Positions 48,592 through 56,500 of a DNA stretch of 56,503 nucleotides are shown here, in pieces. Location of the stretch: positions 1-56,503 of the forward strand of contig NZ_WBKR01000014.1 of NCBI RefSeq assembly GCF_008868155.1, written 5' to 3'. Source of the DNA: Micromonospora sp. ALFpr18c (lineage in GTDB: Bacteria > Actinomycetota > Actinomycetes > Mycobacteriales > Micromonosporaceae). A program made the position numbers and the translations under genes. Every line of letters starts with the position of its first letter. The stretch's first letter is position 1. The notes under the pieces are model-generated. The model searched no databases and was not told where the DNA came from. It saw only the letters and a list, made by a program, of their open reading frames with translations.

Positions 48592-48622
48592 CTGTATCGA
48601 TCCAGTCTGAATCGATACAGAG
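48590..48622. promoter_or_regulatory. Operator: perfect 12-bp inverted repeat, probable LacI autoregulation site
   Basis: CTCTGTATCGAT and its exact complement flank a 9-bp spacer. The repeat overlaps the end of the -10 box and lies just before the ribosome binding site of the LacI-family gene, a classic autorepression layout. Confidence 0.75.
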
Positions 48623-48630
48623 GGGTGCCG

Positions 48631-49695
48631 GTGAAGCCAACACTGCAAGCCGTGGCGGACGCGGTCGGCGTCTCCCGCAGCACGGTGTCCAACGCCTACA
48701 GCCGGCCCGACCAGCTCTCCGCCGCCCTGCGCGAGCGGATCCTGGACGCCGCCCGCCACCTCGGCTACCCCGGTCCCAACCCCACCGCGCGATCCCTGCG
48801 GCGCGGCTTCGTCGGCTCGATCGGGGTGCTGTTCACCTCGCAGCTGTCGTACGCCTTCACCGACCCGTTCGCGGTCCGCTTCCTCGCCGGGGTGGGCGGG
48901 GCCGCCGAGCGGCACGGCACCAGCATGCTGCTCGTGCCGCTGCCGCCGGCACAGACCGACGCCCGCCGGGCCGTGGAGAACGCCGCCGTCGACGGCTTCT
49001 GCGTCTACTGCGTGGCCGACGAGGAATGGGCGCTGGACGTCATCCGGGCGCGCGGGCTGCCGTACGTGAGCACCGCCGCCCGCGACGACGCTGGCGACGA
49101 CGAGCGGTTCGTCGGCATCGACGAGCGGGCCGCGGCGCGCAGCGTCGCCGCGCACGTGGCCGGTCTCGGTCACCGCCGGGTGGCCCTGCTCGCCGACTCC
49201 GTGTTCCCCGACGCGCCGGCCGGCCCACTCACCCTGTCCGGCGTGCACGAGGCCCTGCACCCGACCACGCGCGGCCGGCTCACCGGCTTCGCCGACGCGT
49301 TCGCCGAGGTCGGCGTCGACTGGGCCGAGCTGACGCTGGTCAACGCCCGGAGCAACAGCCGCCAGGCGGCGGTCGCCGCCGTCGCCGGGCTGTTCGACCG
49401 GCCCGCGCCCCCCACCGCCGTCCTGGCCGGCTCCGACGTGCTCGCCCTCGGCGTGCTGGACGCGCTGGCCCAACGGCCGGGCGGCGCCCACCCGCCGGTC
49501 TCGGTGACCGGCTTCGACGACGTCCCCGAGGCCGCGGCGGCCGGCCTCACCACCGTCCGGCAGCCGGCCGAGGAGAAGGGCCGCATCGCCGCCGAGTTGC
49601 TGCTCGAGCCGCCCGGGGACGCCGCAGCCGGTCATGTGCTGCTGCCCACCGCACTCGTCGTCCGGGACTCCACCGGACCCGTCCCGAGGAGTTGA
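48631..49695 (+). CDS. LacI-family transcriptional regulator
   Basis: A 354-residue protein. The GTG at 48631 is preferred because GAGGGG sits about 6 nt upstream; GTG 48625 is in frame and adds two residues. An N-terminal LacI helix-turn-helix (TLQAVADAVGVSRSTVSNAY, residues 3-22) and hinge (PNPTARSLRRG) lead to a periplasmic-binding-like effector domain with RGRLTGFADAFAEVG and VTGFDDVPEAAAAGLTTVRQP. It probably represses its own operon through the operator above. The effector is unknown. The sugar locus at 3-9.5 kb lies 40 kb away and its palindrome differs from this operator, so a link is not supported. Confidence 0.92.
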   Translation: MKPTLQAVADAVGVSRSTVSNAYSRPDQLSAALRERILDAARHLGYPGPNPTARSLRRGFVGSIGVLFTSQLSYAFTDPFAVRFLAGVGGAAERHGTSMLLVPLPPAQTDARRAVENAAVDGFCVYCVADEEWALDVIRARGLPYVSTAARDDAGDDERFVGIDERAAARSVAAHVAGLGHRRVALLADSVFPDAPAGPLTLSGVHEALHPTTRGRLTGFADAFAEVGVDWAELTLVNARSNSRQAAVAAVAGLFDRPAPPTAVLAGSDVLALGVLDALAQRPGGAHPPVSVTGFDDVPEAAAAGLTTVRQPAEEKGRIAAELLLEPPGDAAAGHVLLPTALVVRDSTGPVPRS

Positions 49696-49697
49696 CC

Positions 49698-49892
49698 ATG
49701 GAATACCCGACCGGATACGTCACCGCTCTCGACGCCATGAACCGCCACGTCAACTCGGCCCGACCGGACGCGCCGGTCCAGGTCGAGCGCACCCGCCGGG
49801 CGCTGCTCGCCCCGACCCGGGAGGCGACCGCCGTCGCCCTGCGCCGGCTCGCCGACCGGATCCAGCCCCGACCGCTGCCCCGCTGCTCCTGA
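49698..49892 (+). CDS. Small hypothetical protein in the lacI operon
   Basis: A 64-residue protein starting 2 bp after the LacI stop, with GAGGAG 8 nt before its ATG. It begins MEYPTGYVTALDAMNRHVN and has a basic second half (ERTRRALLAPTREATAVALR). No family recognised. The strong site and spacing suggest it is translated with the regulator. Confidence 0.6.
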   Translation: MEYPTGYVTALDAMNRHVNSARPDAPVQVERTRRALLAPTREATAVALRRLADRIQPRPLPRCS

Positions 49893-49985
49893 CAACCGCC
49901 CATTTCGGTACGTCGGGGACGGGCGGCACCGGGCCGGGCACGCAGGGTGGTCGAGTGGGAACTCGCCAGGCAGACTGGTGAGGCC

Positions 49986-51434
49986 ATGTCACCCTTCACG
50001 CCCACCCTCCGTCTCCACGACCGCTACGTCCTGCACGAGCGGATCGGTCTCGGCGGCATGTCCGAGGTGTGGCGTGCCGACGACGAGGTGCTCGGCCGGC
50101 CGGTGGCGATCAAGGTGCTCGCCGGGCAGCTCGCCGCCGACCCGCACCTGCGGGCCACCATCCGACGCGAGGCCCGCGCGGCCGCCCGGCTGACCCACCC
50201 ACACGTGACCCAGGTGTACGACTACGCCGAGGCGACCCTGGCCGACGGCGCCGTCGTGCCGTACCTGGTGATGGAGCTGGTCGACGGGCACAATCTGGCC
50301 GATCGGCTGCGCGGCGGCCCGCTGCCCTGGCCCGAGGCGGTCCGGGTGGCCGGGCAGATCGCCGCCGCGCTGGCCGCCGCGCACCGCATCGGCGTGGTGC
50401 ACCGCGACGTGAAACCGGGCAACGTCATGCTCACCGACACCGGCGCCAAGGTGCTCGACTTCGGCATCGCCGCGCTCGGCGGGCTCGACAGCCAGTCCGG
50501 CGAACCGCTCATGGGCACACCCGCCTACTTCGCCCCGGAACGCCTCGCCGCCGGCCCACCCGACCCGGCCAGCGACGTGTACGCCCTCGGCGCGCTGCTC
50601 TACCGCACCCTCACCGGGCAGGCCCCGCTGCCCGTGCAGAGCTGGGAAGACGCCCTTGAGGTGCACCGGCGGGGCACACCGGTGCCGCCGCTGCGGGTGG
50701 CCGGCCTGCCCGCCGACATCGCCGAGCTGACCCTCGCCTGCCTGGCCGCCGACCCGGCCCGCCGGCCGACGGCAGCGCGTCTGGCCATGCGGTTCGGTGC
50801 CGGTCAGCCGGTCGAGCCGCCCACCGAGCTGCTGCGCATCCTGCCGAGCGCCCATCCGCCCACCCTGATCGACCGCGCCGCCGTCCGCCCCCACCCCGTA
50901 CCGGTGGATGCCGCGCCGCGCCGCCGGTCACGTCGATCGGCCGTCGTGCTGGTCGCGGCCGGCCTCGCGGCCGTCGTGGGCCTCGGCGCGCTGCTCGCCC
51001 AGAATCTCGACGCTCCCGAGCGCCCCGCGCAGGTCGCCGGCCCGTCGCCGACCACCACTCCGGCGCCCACGCCCAGCACCCAGTCGCCGACGCCGGCGGC
51101 ACCGTCCACACCCCCGGCCGCCAGCAGCGCCGCGCCCTCGGCCGTGGGCCAGCAGGTGCCGGTCAGCCTGCGACAGGTCACCGACGAGTTCACCGCCGTG
51201 CTCGCCGCGGCCCAGGCCCGCGGCGAGATCGACCGCAAAACCGCCGAGGACCTGCGCGACGACCTCGCCGACCTCAACCGCCGGTCCCGCGACCGCGCCA
51301 AGCGGGTCGCCGACCTGCGTGACCACATCGCCGAGCTGGTCGACCGGGACCGGCTCCCCGCGCGGACCGGCGCCCACCTCGACGAACTACTCGATCAGGC
51401 CAGCACCTTCTCCACCGGCCGTACGGACGACTGA
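49986..51434 (+). CDS. Membrane-anchored serine/threonine protein kinase
   Basis: A 482-residue Hanks-type kinase. The cytoplasmic catalytic domain spans residues 11-275, with glycine loop IGLGGMSEVW, Lys in VAIKVL, catalytic VHRDVKPGNVML, metal-binding DFG (VLDFGIAAL), and GTPAYFAPE. One membrane helix at about 318-338 separates it from an external Pro/Thr/Ser-rich stretch and a charged helical tail (AQARGEIDRKTAEDLRDDL). There are no PASTA repeats, so it is not PknB-like in its sensor. ATG 49986 follows GGTGAGG. It probably senses an external or envelope signal; targets are unknown. Confidence 0.92.
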   Translation: MSPFTPTLRLHDRYVLHERIGLGGMSEVWRADDEVLGRPVAIKVLAGQLAADPHLRATIRREARAAARLTHPHVTQVYDYAEATLADGAVVPYLVMELVDGHNLADRLRGGPLPWPEAVRVAGQIAAALAAAHRIGVVHRDVKPGNVMLTDTGAKVLDFGIAALGGLDSQSGEPLMGTPAYFAPERLAAGPPDPASDVYALGALLYRTLTGQAPLPVQSWEDALEVHRRGTPVPPLRVAGLPADIAELTLACLAADPARRPTAARLAMRFGAGQPVEPPTELLRILPSAHPPTLIDRAAVRPHPVPVDAAPRRRSRRSAVVLVAAGLAAVVGLGALLAQNLDAPERPAQVAGPSPTTTPAPTPSTQSPTPAAPSTPPAASSAAPSAVGQQVPVSLRQVTDEFTAVLAAAQARGEIDRKTAEDLRDDLADLNRRSRDRAKRVADLRDHIAELVDRDRLPARTGAHLDELLDQASTFSTGRTDD

Positions 51435-51467
51435 TCCATCCGCCGGTCTCACTGGCATGATGGGCCG

Positions 51468-52109
51468 ATGCGGACACGGTTGATCTTCGTGCGTCATGGC
51501 GAGTCGGTCCACCAGATCGACGGGATCGTGGGCGGCCCGCACGGATGCCGGGGCCTGACGGCGTTCGGCCACGACCAGGCACACCGGCTCGCCAGACGGC
51601 TCGCCGAGGACCACGCCACCGACCGGCCGGTGGCGGTCTACTCGTCCGTGCTGCGCCGCACCGTCGAAACCGCGCAACCGATCGCTGCGGCGTTCGGCCT
51701 CCGCCCGGTGGCCGACTGCGGTCTGTGCACCTGGCACACGCCCCCGTACGCCGACGGGCTGCCCGTCGCCCGCTTCCGGACCGAACACGCCGCGGTGGGC
51801 GGAGGGCTGTTCCGGCCGTTCGAGAACGGCAACGAGAGCTGGGCCGAGCTGGTGGCCCGCGTCGGCCGCGCGATCATGGAGATCGCCCACCGGCACCAGG
51901 GCTCCACCGTGCTGCTGATCGGTCACACCGCGACGGTCGAGGTCGCCTTCCACGCGCTCGCCGCCCAACCGCTGCATCGGGGGTTCGACCTGGTCATCCC
52001 CCCGGCCTCGATCACCGAATGGACCACCGACCACGACACCGGCACCTGGCCGCCGGCCCGCTGGACCCTGCGCCGCTTCGGCGACACCAGCGGATGGCCT
52101 AGAGCGTGA
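51468..52109 (+). CDS. Histidine phosphatase family protein
   Basis: A 213-residue phosphoglycerate-mutase-like phosphatase. The catalytic RHG motif is at the N-terminus (LIFVRHGESVHQ), the second Arg is in YSSVLRRTVETAQPI, the acid is near ENGNESWAEL, and the second catalytic His is in VLLIGHTATVEVAFH. Substrate unknown. Its end overlaps the convergent GNAT gene by 11 bp. ATG 51468 lies shortly after a CATGAT box, so the transcript may have little or no leader. Confidence 0.88.
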   Translation: MRTRLIFVRHGESVHQIDGIVGGPHGCRGLTAFGHDQAHRLARRLAEDHATDRPVAVYSSVLRRTVETAQPIAAAFGLRPVADCGLCTWHTPPYADGLPVARFRTEHAAVGGGLFRPFENGNESWAELVARVGRAIMEIAHRHQGSTVLLIGHTATVEVAFHALAAQPLHRGFDLVIPPASITEWTTDHDTGTWPPARWTLRRFGDTSGWPRA

Positions 52110-52623
52110 TCCAGTAACGGCGGGTCGGGCCGAGCGTGGTGTCCCGGATGTCCTCCAGGACGCCACCGTGGTGCTCGATCGTCCTCGCCGACGCGACATT
52201 GTCGGCCGCGCAGGCGATCAGCACCCGCTGCAGGCCGAGCGACCGCGCCGCGTCGAGCATCCGGCCCAGCGCCCAGGTCGCCAACCCGCGGCGGCGCGCG
52301 GACGGCCGGATGCCGTAGCCGATGTGCCCGGCGACCCGCAGCAGGACATCGTCGAGGTCGTGCCGCAGCGCGATCCCACCGAGCACCCGGCCGTCCTCGA
52401 CGATCCAGCGGTACGTGCACCGCACCTGACCGCCGTCCAGCGGCATCGCCGGATCCGACTGGTCGTTGAGCCGGGTCACCCACGCCGCGAACCCGTCCGG
52501 CGAGCGCACCTCGTCGGACGGCCGCAGCCCGAAACCATCCTCGTGGACGCCCGGCCCCCACTCGTCGTGCGCCTCGAGCCAGGCGTCGTGCAGACGGACG
52601 GTGGGCGCGATCAACTCGGGCAT
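52099..52623 (-). CDS. GNAT-family N-acetyltransferase
   Basis: A 174-residue acetyltransferase. The acetyl-CoA-binding segment reads IGYGIRPSARRRGLATWALG, matching the Q/RxxGxG/A loop, and is followed by VLIACAADNVASARTIEHHGGVLE, typical of RimJ/RimL-like GNATs. The N-terminal part (HDAWLEAHDEWGPGVHEDGFG) matches a large uncharacterised actinobacterial group. Acceptor unknown. Confidence 0.87.
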   Translation of the reverse strand: MPELIAPTVRLHDAWLEAHDEWGPGVHEDGFGLRPSDEVRSPDGFAAWVTRLNDQSDPAMPLDGGQVRCTYRWIVEDGRVLGGIALRHDLDDVLLRVAGHIGYGIRPSARRRGLATWALGRMLDAARSLGLQRVLIACAADNVASARTIEHHGGVLEDIRDTTLGPTRRYWITL

Positions 52624-52642
52624 GCGGCGATGATATTCGGCA

Positions 52643-53140
52643 CTACTCGCTCAGGATCTGCTCGCGCAGGATCTCCGCGTGCCCACAGTGCTGAGCCAGC
52701 TCGCGCAACACGTGTAGGTAGACCCAGCGCAGCGGCAGCGGCCCACGCCGGTTGCCGCGGAGCACGTCGTCCAGGCCCAGCGACGCCGTCGCACGGCGGG
52801 ACGCCTCGCACGCCTCGCGGTGTGCCCGCTGGATGGTGGCGATCGTGTCGCCGTCGTCGAGGATGAACGACTCGTCCGGCGTCGCGGGGATGCCGATCTC
52901 GGCGCGCGACCGGCAGGTGACCGCCTCGTCGAACCACACCTTCTCGACGAACGTCGCGTGCTTCACCAGGCCGAGCAGCGTGGTCCGCGATGGCACCAAC
53001 GACCGGCGCGCCTGCTCCTCGGTCAGCCCGTCCAGGTAGTCGTCGAGCGCCCTGCGGTGCTCATCGATGAACGTCTCGAACTGCGTCCGAGCCGACTCAC
53101 CGATGACATCGGCGGCGAAGGTCCCCGGGAAGGAAGTCAT
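52643..53140 (-). CDS. DinB/DUF664 family protein
   Basis: A 165-residue four-helix-bundle protein of the DinB superfamily. Expected metal-binding His residues are seen in LLGLVKHATFVEKVWF and in the C-terminal RELAQHCGHAEILREQI. Members may act as mycothiol- or bacillithiol-dependent transferases; mycothiol would be the relevant thiol in an actinomycete. It precedes the GNAT gene by 19 bp on the same strand, so a small operon is possible. Confidence 0.85.
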   Translation of the reverse strand: MTSFPGTFAADVIGESARTQFETFIDEHRRALDDYLDGLTEEQARRSLVPSRTTLLGLVKHATFVEKVWFDEAVTCRSRAEIGIPATPDESFILDDGDTIATIQRAHREACEASRRATASLGLDDVLRGNRRGPLPLRWVYLHVLRELAQHCGHAEILREQILSE

Positions 53141-53186
53141 GGCCGAAGCATTCCAAGCTCGCCTGCCGGGAGCAACCACGGCACGC

Positions 53187-53627
53187 TCAACCGAAGGAGA
53201 CGAGGGCGCCGCTCTCGTCGAAGACGGCCGTGCCCGCCCAGGCGATCTCCCACCGGTTGCCCTCCGGGTCGGCGATGTACGCCGAGCGCCCACCCCAGGA
53301 CCGGTCGGTCGGCTCCGCCACCACCGTCGCCCCCACCGCGACGGCCGCCGCGAAGGCCACGTCGACGTCCGCACGACCGTCGACGTTGCACGCCAGCGTC
53401 ACCCCGGACCAGCCGCCGGCCGGATCGGAAACACCGGGTGCCGCCTCGGCGGCCAGCTCCGGCAGCGGATAGAGGGCGAGCAGGACACCACCGAGCAGGA
53501 ACGCCGACCAGCCGTCGTCAGCTGACGGCAGCTCCGGCCAGCCCAACGATCGGTAGAACGACCGCAGCAGGCCCATGTCGCGTGCGCCGACGGTGACCAC
53601 CGACAGCCGAGCGGGAATCACAGCCAT
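53187..53627 (-). CDS. VOC (glyoxalase/bleomycin-resistance) family protein
   Basis: A 146-residue protein made of two beta-alpha-beta-beta-beta units: LSVVTVGARDMGLLRSFYRSLGW at the start, a middle LYPLPELAAEA, then VTLACNVDGRADVDVAF and the terminal IADPEGNRWEIAW. It may be a metal-dependent isomerase, dioxygenase or binding protein; the function is open. It lies upstream of the DinB gene on the same strand. Confidence 0.87.
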   Translation of the reverse strand: MAVIPARLSVVTVGARDMGLLRSFYRSLGWPELPSADDGWSAFLLGGVLLALYPLPELAAEAAPGVSDPAGGWSGVTLACNVDGRADVDVAFAAAVAVGATVVAEPTDRSWGGRSAYIADPEGNRWEIAWAGTAVFDESGALVSFG

Positions 53628-53678
53628 GCAGGGATTGTGGCCGCGCCGTACGACAGGCCGCGCCTCGACGGGCGGCGG

Positions 53679-53786
53679 TCAACCGGCGACATGCTCGGCG
53701 AGCACCGGTGCCAGCACCTCGTCGGACGCGCCGTGCCACTCACCGGGCAGGGTGCGGTGGCGCCCGTCGGGCAGTGCGTCGGCCGC
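53679..53786 (-). pseudogene. C-terminal remnant of an alpha/beta hydrolase
   Basis: Directly after the nitrilase stop, the same frame reads AADALPDGRHRTLPGEWHG and then SDEVLAPVLAEHVAG before a stop. This resembles the last 30 residues of alpha/beta hydrolases, with the catalytic His region preserved. The rest of the gene is missing, so a deletion has removed it. Confidence 0.5.
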
Positions 53787-54503
53787 TCAGTCGATGCTCA
53801 CCCGGACCAACTCGCCCGGCGCCGTACCCGCCCGCGCGCGCACCTCGCCCTGTGGCGTCCAGACGCCGGAGCGCGCCGCCGCCTCGGTGAAGCCACCACC
53901 GGTCGACCCGGCGAAACTCGCCACCGCCACCCAGACCCGGTGCGTGACGGCGATCCGGTGTGCCCGCTGGTCCACCACGGCGGCGTCGCTCGCCAACTCC
54001 AGCACCCCCGCCGCGTACACGTCGATCCCCAACGCGGCCGTGCGCTGCGCGTGCGCGGCGACGCCGGTGTCCTTGCACACCGCCAGGCCAATCCGCCAAC
54101 CGTCCACATCGAGCACACCCGGTGTGTCACCCGGAACGAACCGGCGGGGCTCCGCGCCACCCAGGCACATCTTCCGGTACGCCACCGTCACACCAGCGCC
54201 GGTCACCGCCAACACCGCGATGTGGTCACCGGCGACCGGCGCACCGGCCAACGCCAGCGTGCCCGTCTCGGCGCACGCCCCCACCAGCGGCGCCAACCGC
54301 GGGTCGTCGACCGGCACGACCGGGGCGTCCAACTCGTACCCCGTCAGCGACAGCTCCGGAAAGACCACCACCCGGGCGCGCGCCGCGCGGACCGCGGCAG
54401 CGTGCGCCCGCGCGTTCTCCGCGACATCCAGGGGTACGCACGGCGGCTGCGCCACCGCGAGCCGCAGTGGGGTACGGCCGGTGGTGTGCACGTCCGACGA
54501 CAT
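53787..54503 (-). CDS. Carbon-nitrogen hydrolase (nitrilase superfamily)
   Basis: A 238-residue protein with the complete catalytic set: Glu in VVFPELSLTGYE, Lys in VAYRKMCLGG, and Cys in IGLAVCKDTGV. The nitrilase superfamily includes amidases and carbamoylases; the substrate is unknown. ATG 54503 has GGAGG about 10 nt upstream; a longer frame from 54629 overlaps the divergent DedA gene and is less likely. It is short for the family (about 260-300), with loss mostly at the C-terminus. Confidence 0.85.
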   Translation of the reverse strand: MSSDVHTTGRTPLRLAVAQPPCVPLDVAENARAHAAAVRAARARVVVFPELSLTGYELDAPVVPVDDPRLAPLVGACAETGTLALAGAPVAGDHIAVLAVTGAGVTVAYRKMCLGGAEPRRFVPGDTPGVLDVDGWRIGLAVCKDTGVAAHAQRTAALGIDVYAAGVLELASDAAVVDQRAHRIAVTHRVWVAVASFAGSTGGGFTEAAARSGVWTPQGEVRARAGTAPGELVRVSID

Positions 54504-54555
54504 TGGCTGACCGCCTCCCGGTCGGTTCTCAGGATCACTTCGTAGCGTTGGGGTC

Positions 54556-55338
54556 ATGATTCGAACGTCCCACGCCGTGCTCGCCACCGGAACCCCCACC
54601 GCCGCGGCGGAACCTCCGCAGGGCGGCATCGTCGGTTACGTCAGTGACCTGGTGGAACGGCTCGGCGGGCCGGGCGCCGGCCTGGCGGTGGCCCTGGAGA
54701 ACCTGTTCCCACCGATCCCCAGCGAGGTCATCCTGCCGCTGGCCGGGTTCGTGGCCGCACAGGGTCGGATCAGCCTGCTCGGCGCGATCTTCTGGACCAC
54801 GCTGGGCTCGGTGGTGGGTGCGCTGGCGCTCTACCTGATCGGTGCCTCCCTGGGCCGCGACCGGATGCGCGCCATCGTGGCCCGGCTGCCGCTGGTCAAG
54901 CTCGCCGACGTGGACCGGACCGAGGCGTGGTTCCTGCGGCACGGCGTGAAGGCGGTCTTCTTCGGGCGGATGATCCCGATCTTCCGGAGCCTGATCTCCA
55001 TCCCGGCCGGGGTGGAGCGGATGCCGGTCAGCACCTTCCTGCTCTACACCACGCTGGGCAGCCTGATCTGGAACACCACCTTCGTGCTCGCCGGCTACCT
55101 GTTGGGCGACAACTGGCATCTCGTCGAGGGTTACGTCGGCGCGCTGCAGAACGTGGTGATCGTGGTCTGCGGGGCGGCCGTCGCCTGGTTCGTCGGATCC
55201 CGCGTGCGACGAGCCCGCCGCGCCGCCGGCAACCCCGAGCCGACCGACCCCGAGCGGCGCTCGCTGCACGGGATCCCCGATCCGGGCGGCCGGGGCACGC
55301 TCTACCGCAGCGGCTCCTGGCCCGCCGATGAGAGCTAG
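54556..55338 (+). CDS. DedA-family membrane protein
   Basis: A 260-residue integral membrane protein. It has the re-entrant segment and motif typical of DedA (NLFPPIPSEVILPLAGFVAA), the middle FFGRMIPIFRSLISIPAG with the key Arg residues, and TTLGSLIWNTTFVLAGYLLG. DedA proteins are linked to phospholipid (undecaprenyl phosphate or aminophospholipid) translocation. A TAGCGT box at 54543-54548 lies only 8 bp before the ATG, so the message may be leaderless. It diverges from the nitrilase gene. A hairpin element follows its stop. Confidence 0.9.
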   Translation: MIRTSHAVLATGTPTAAAEPPQGGIVGYVSDLVERLGGPGAGLAVALENLFPPIPSEVILPLAGFVAAQGRISLLGAIFWTTLGSVVGALALYLIGASLGRDRMRAIVARLPLVKLADVDRTEAWFLRHGVKAVFFGRMIPIFRSLISIPAGVERMPVSTFLLYTTLGSLIWNTTFVLAGYLLGDNWHLVEGYVGALQNVVIVVCGAAVAWFVGSRVRRARRAAGNPEPTDPERRSLHGIPDPGGRGTLYRSGSWPADES

Positions 55339-55375
55339 ACCCGCCCTTGTCGGATCCATCCTCAGCCCGACGTTG

Positions 55376-55455
55376 CGATCAACTCGGCATCAATGAAACT
55401 GGGGTGTCACCCCGTCCCGGATACCCCGTTTTCGCCGAAGCCGAGTGGATCACCC
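55376..55455. repeat. Dispersed long-hairpin element, copy 2 (likely terminator)
   Basis: Arms GATCAACTCGGC...GGGGTGTC and GGATACCCC...GCCGAGTGGATCA pair over about 32 nt with eight mismatches. It resembles the element at 40838-40918 in right-arm sequence and overall size, and lies 38 bp after the DedA stop. Confidence 0.7.
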
Positions 55456-55552
55456 GGTGAGTGCCCGACGGGGGTCGTGGTCGGTCGCGTCGGGGTGGGT
55501 GGTTTGTCCGGTGGTGGGGTTTGTGGGCTGTGACCGGCCGCACTCGGGCGGT

Positions 55553-55760
55553 GGAATGGTGGCTGGCTGGGGGTCGTTACATCCCCTGACGATCGCAGGA
55601 CCACCGCCGGTGAGGCTCGACCCCGGTGCGGGGTGGGAATGCCCGGCCCGGTCCGGTCGTTGCAGACCCGGCCAGCGACCAGGCGCCGCCGTGATGCGGG
55701 CGCCGCTGGATGGGCCGCCCCCCGGGAATGACCCCGGCCCGCCGGTCGTTGCATCCGGTC
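55553..55760. repeat. Three degenerate tandem units of 83-89 bp upstream of a secreted-protein gene
   Basis: Each unit contains GGAATG (55553, 55636, 55725) and, exactly 19 bp on, GGTCGTT followed by A/G-CA (55572, 55655, 55744). The rest of the units differ. Together with the hairpin element it fills most of the 600-bp gap after DedA; I see no gene there. Confidence 0.6.
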
Positions 55761-55873
55761 CCGGCGCCCCGAGCCCCCGCGCTTGGTAGGCCGCCGACAT
55801 CGGCGCCGCGAGCCCCCGGGCTCGCAGGCCCCCAAACTTTCCCCCTTGTTTGTGCAGCGCCGGACGAGGTGCT

Positions 55874-55914
55874 CACACCCTGCCCGCCGTTTTCCCCCTT
55901 GGCGGTGTGGGTGT
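55874..55914 (+). promoter_or_regulatory. Stem-loop in the 5' leader of the secreted-protein gene
   Basis: CACACCC (55874-55880) can pair with GGGTGT (55909-55914), and CCGCC (55884-55888) with GGCGG (55901-55905), leaving a pyrimidine-rich loop. It lies 10 bp before the GAAGGAG ribosome binding site. It does not match a riboswitch family I can recognise. Confidence 0.4.
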
Positions 55915-55939
55915 TCCTACCCCCGAAGGAGCTACCCCC

Positions 55940-56500
55940 ATGACCACGATCTTCCGTAAGAGTGTGCTGTCTGTTGCTGGTCTCGCGTTCGCCGGTGGTG
56001 TGTTCGCCGGTCCGATCGCCGCCCACGCCACCCCGGTGGACGCCAAGCCCGTCGCGGTGGCGGTGCAGACGGGTGCGCCGAAGCCGCAGGGCGAGCAGTC
56101 GCACATCGACCTCAACGGTGAGCAGACCGCGAACGTCAAGGCGATCATCGCCGCGACGAAGAAGGCTGGCCTGCCCGAACGCGCCGCGGTGATCTCGATC
56201 GCGACGAGTTTGCAGGAGTCGAAGCTGGAGAACCTGGGTCACCTGGGTGACGCCAACGACCACGACTCGTTGGGCCTGTTCCAGCAGCGCCCGAGCTCCG
56301 GTTGGGGCACGCCGGAGCAGATCACCGACCCGGCCTACTCGACGACGGCGTTCCTCAAGGGCCTCACGCAGGTCGACGGTTGGCAGGACATGGCGCTGAC
56401 CGACGCCGCGCAGACCGTGCAGGTGTCGGCCTACCCGGACGCCTACGCCCAGTGGGAACAGCAGGCCACCGACCTCGTCGGCCAGCACTGGAACAGCTGA
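55940..56500 (+). CDS. Secreted protein, lysozyme-like fold suspected
   Basis: A 186-residue protein with a clear Sec signal peptide (MTTIFRKSVLSVAGLAFAGG, cleavage probably at AHA near residue 31) behind GAAGGAG. The mature part has AIIAATKKAGLPERAAVISIAT and then LQESKLENLGHLGDANDHDSLG followed by LFQQRPSSGWGTPEQI. This resembles transglycosylase-like or resuscitation-related exported proteins of actinobacteria (Glu in a lysozyme-like LQESxL motif, followed by SLGLFQQ). It ends QATDLVGQHWNS. The catalytic role is inference from the motif. Confidence 0.75.
   Translation: MTTIFRKSVLSVAGLAFAGGVFAGPIAAHATPVDAKPVAVAVQTGAPKPQGEQSHIDLNGEQTANVKAIIAATKKAGLPERAAVISIATSLQESKLENLGHLGDANDHDSLGLFQQRPSSGWGTPEQITDPAYSTTAFLKGLTQVDGWQDMALTDAAQTVQVSAYPDAYAQWEQQATDLVGQHWNS

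Noticed and set aside
48590..48622. Same operator controlling the sugar locus at 6.2 kb
   Set aside because: The palindrome there (GATAGA/TCTATC) does not match CTCTGTATCGAT.
55800..55939. c-di-AMP (ydaO-type) riboswitch before the secreted-protein gene
   Set aside because: Such elements precede cell-wall hydrolase genes in actinobacteria, but the conserved core boxes are not visible; only a simple stem-loop is.
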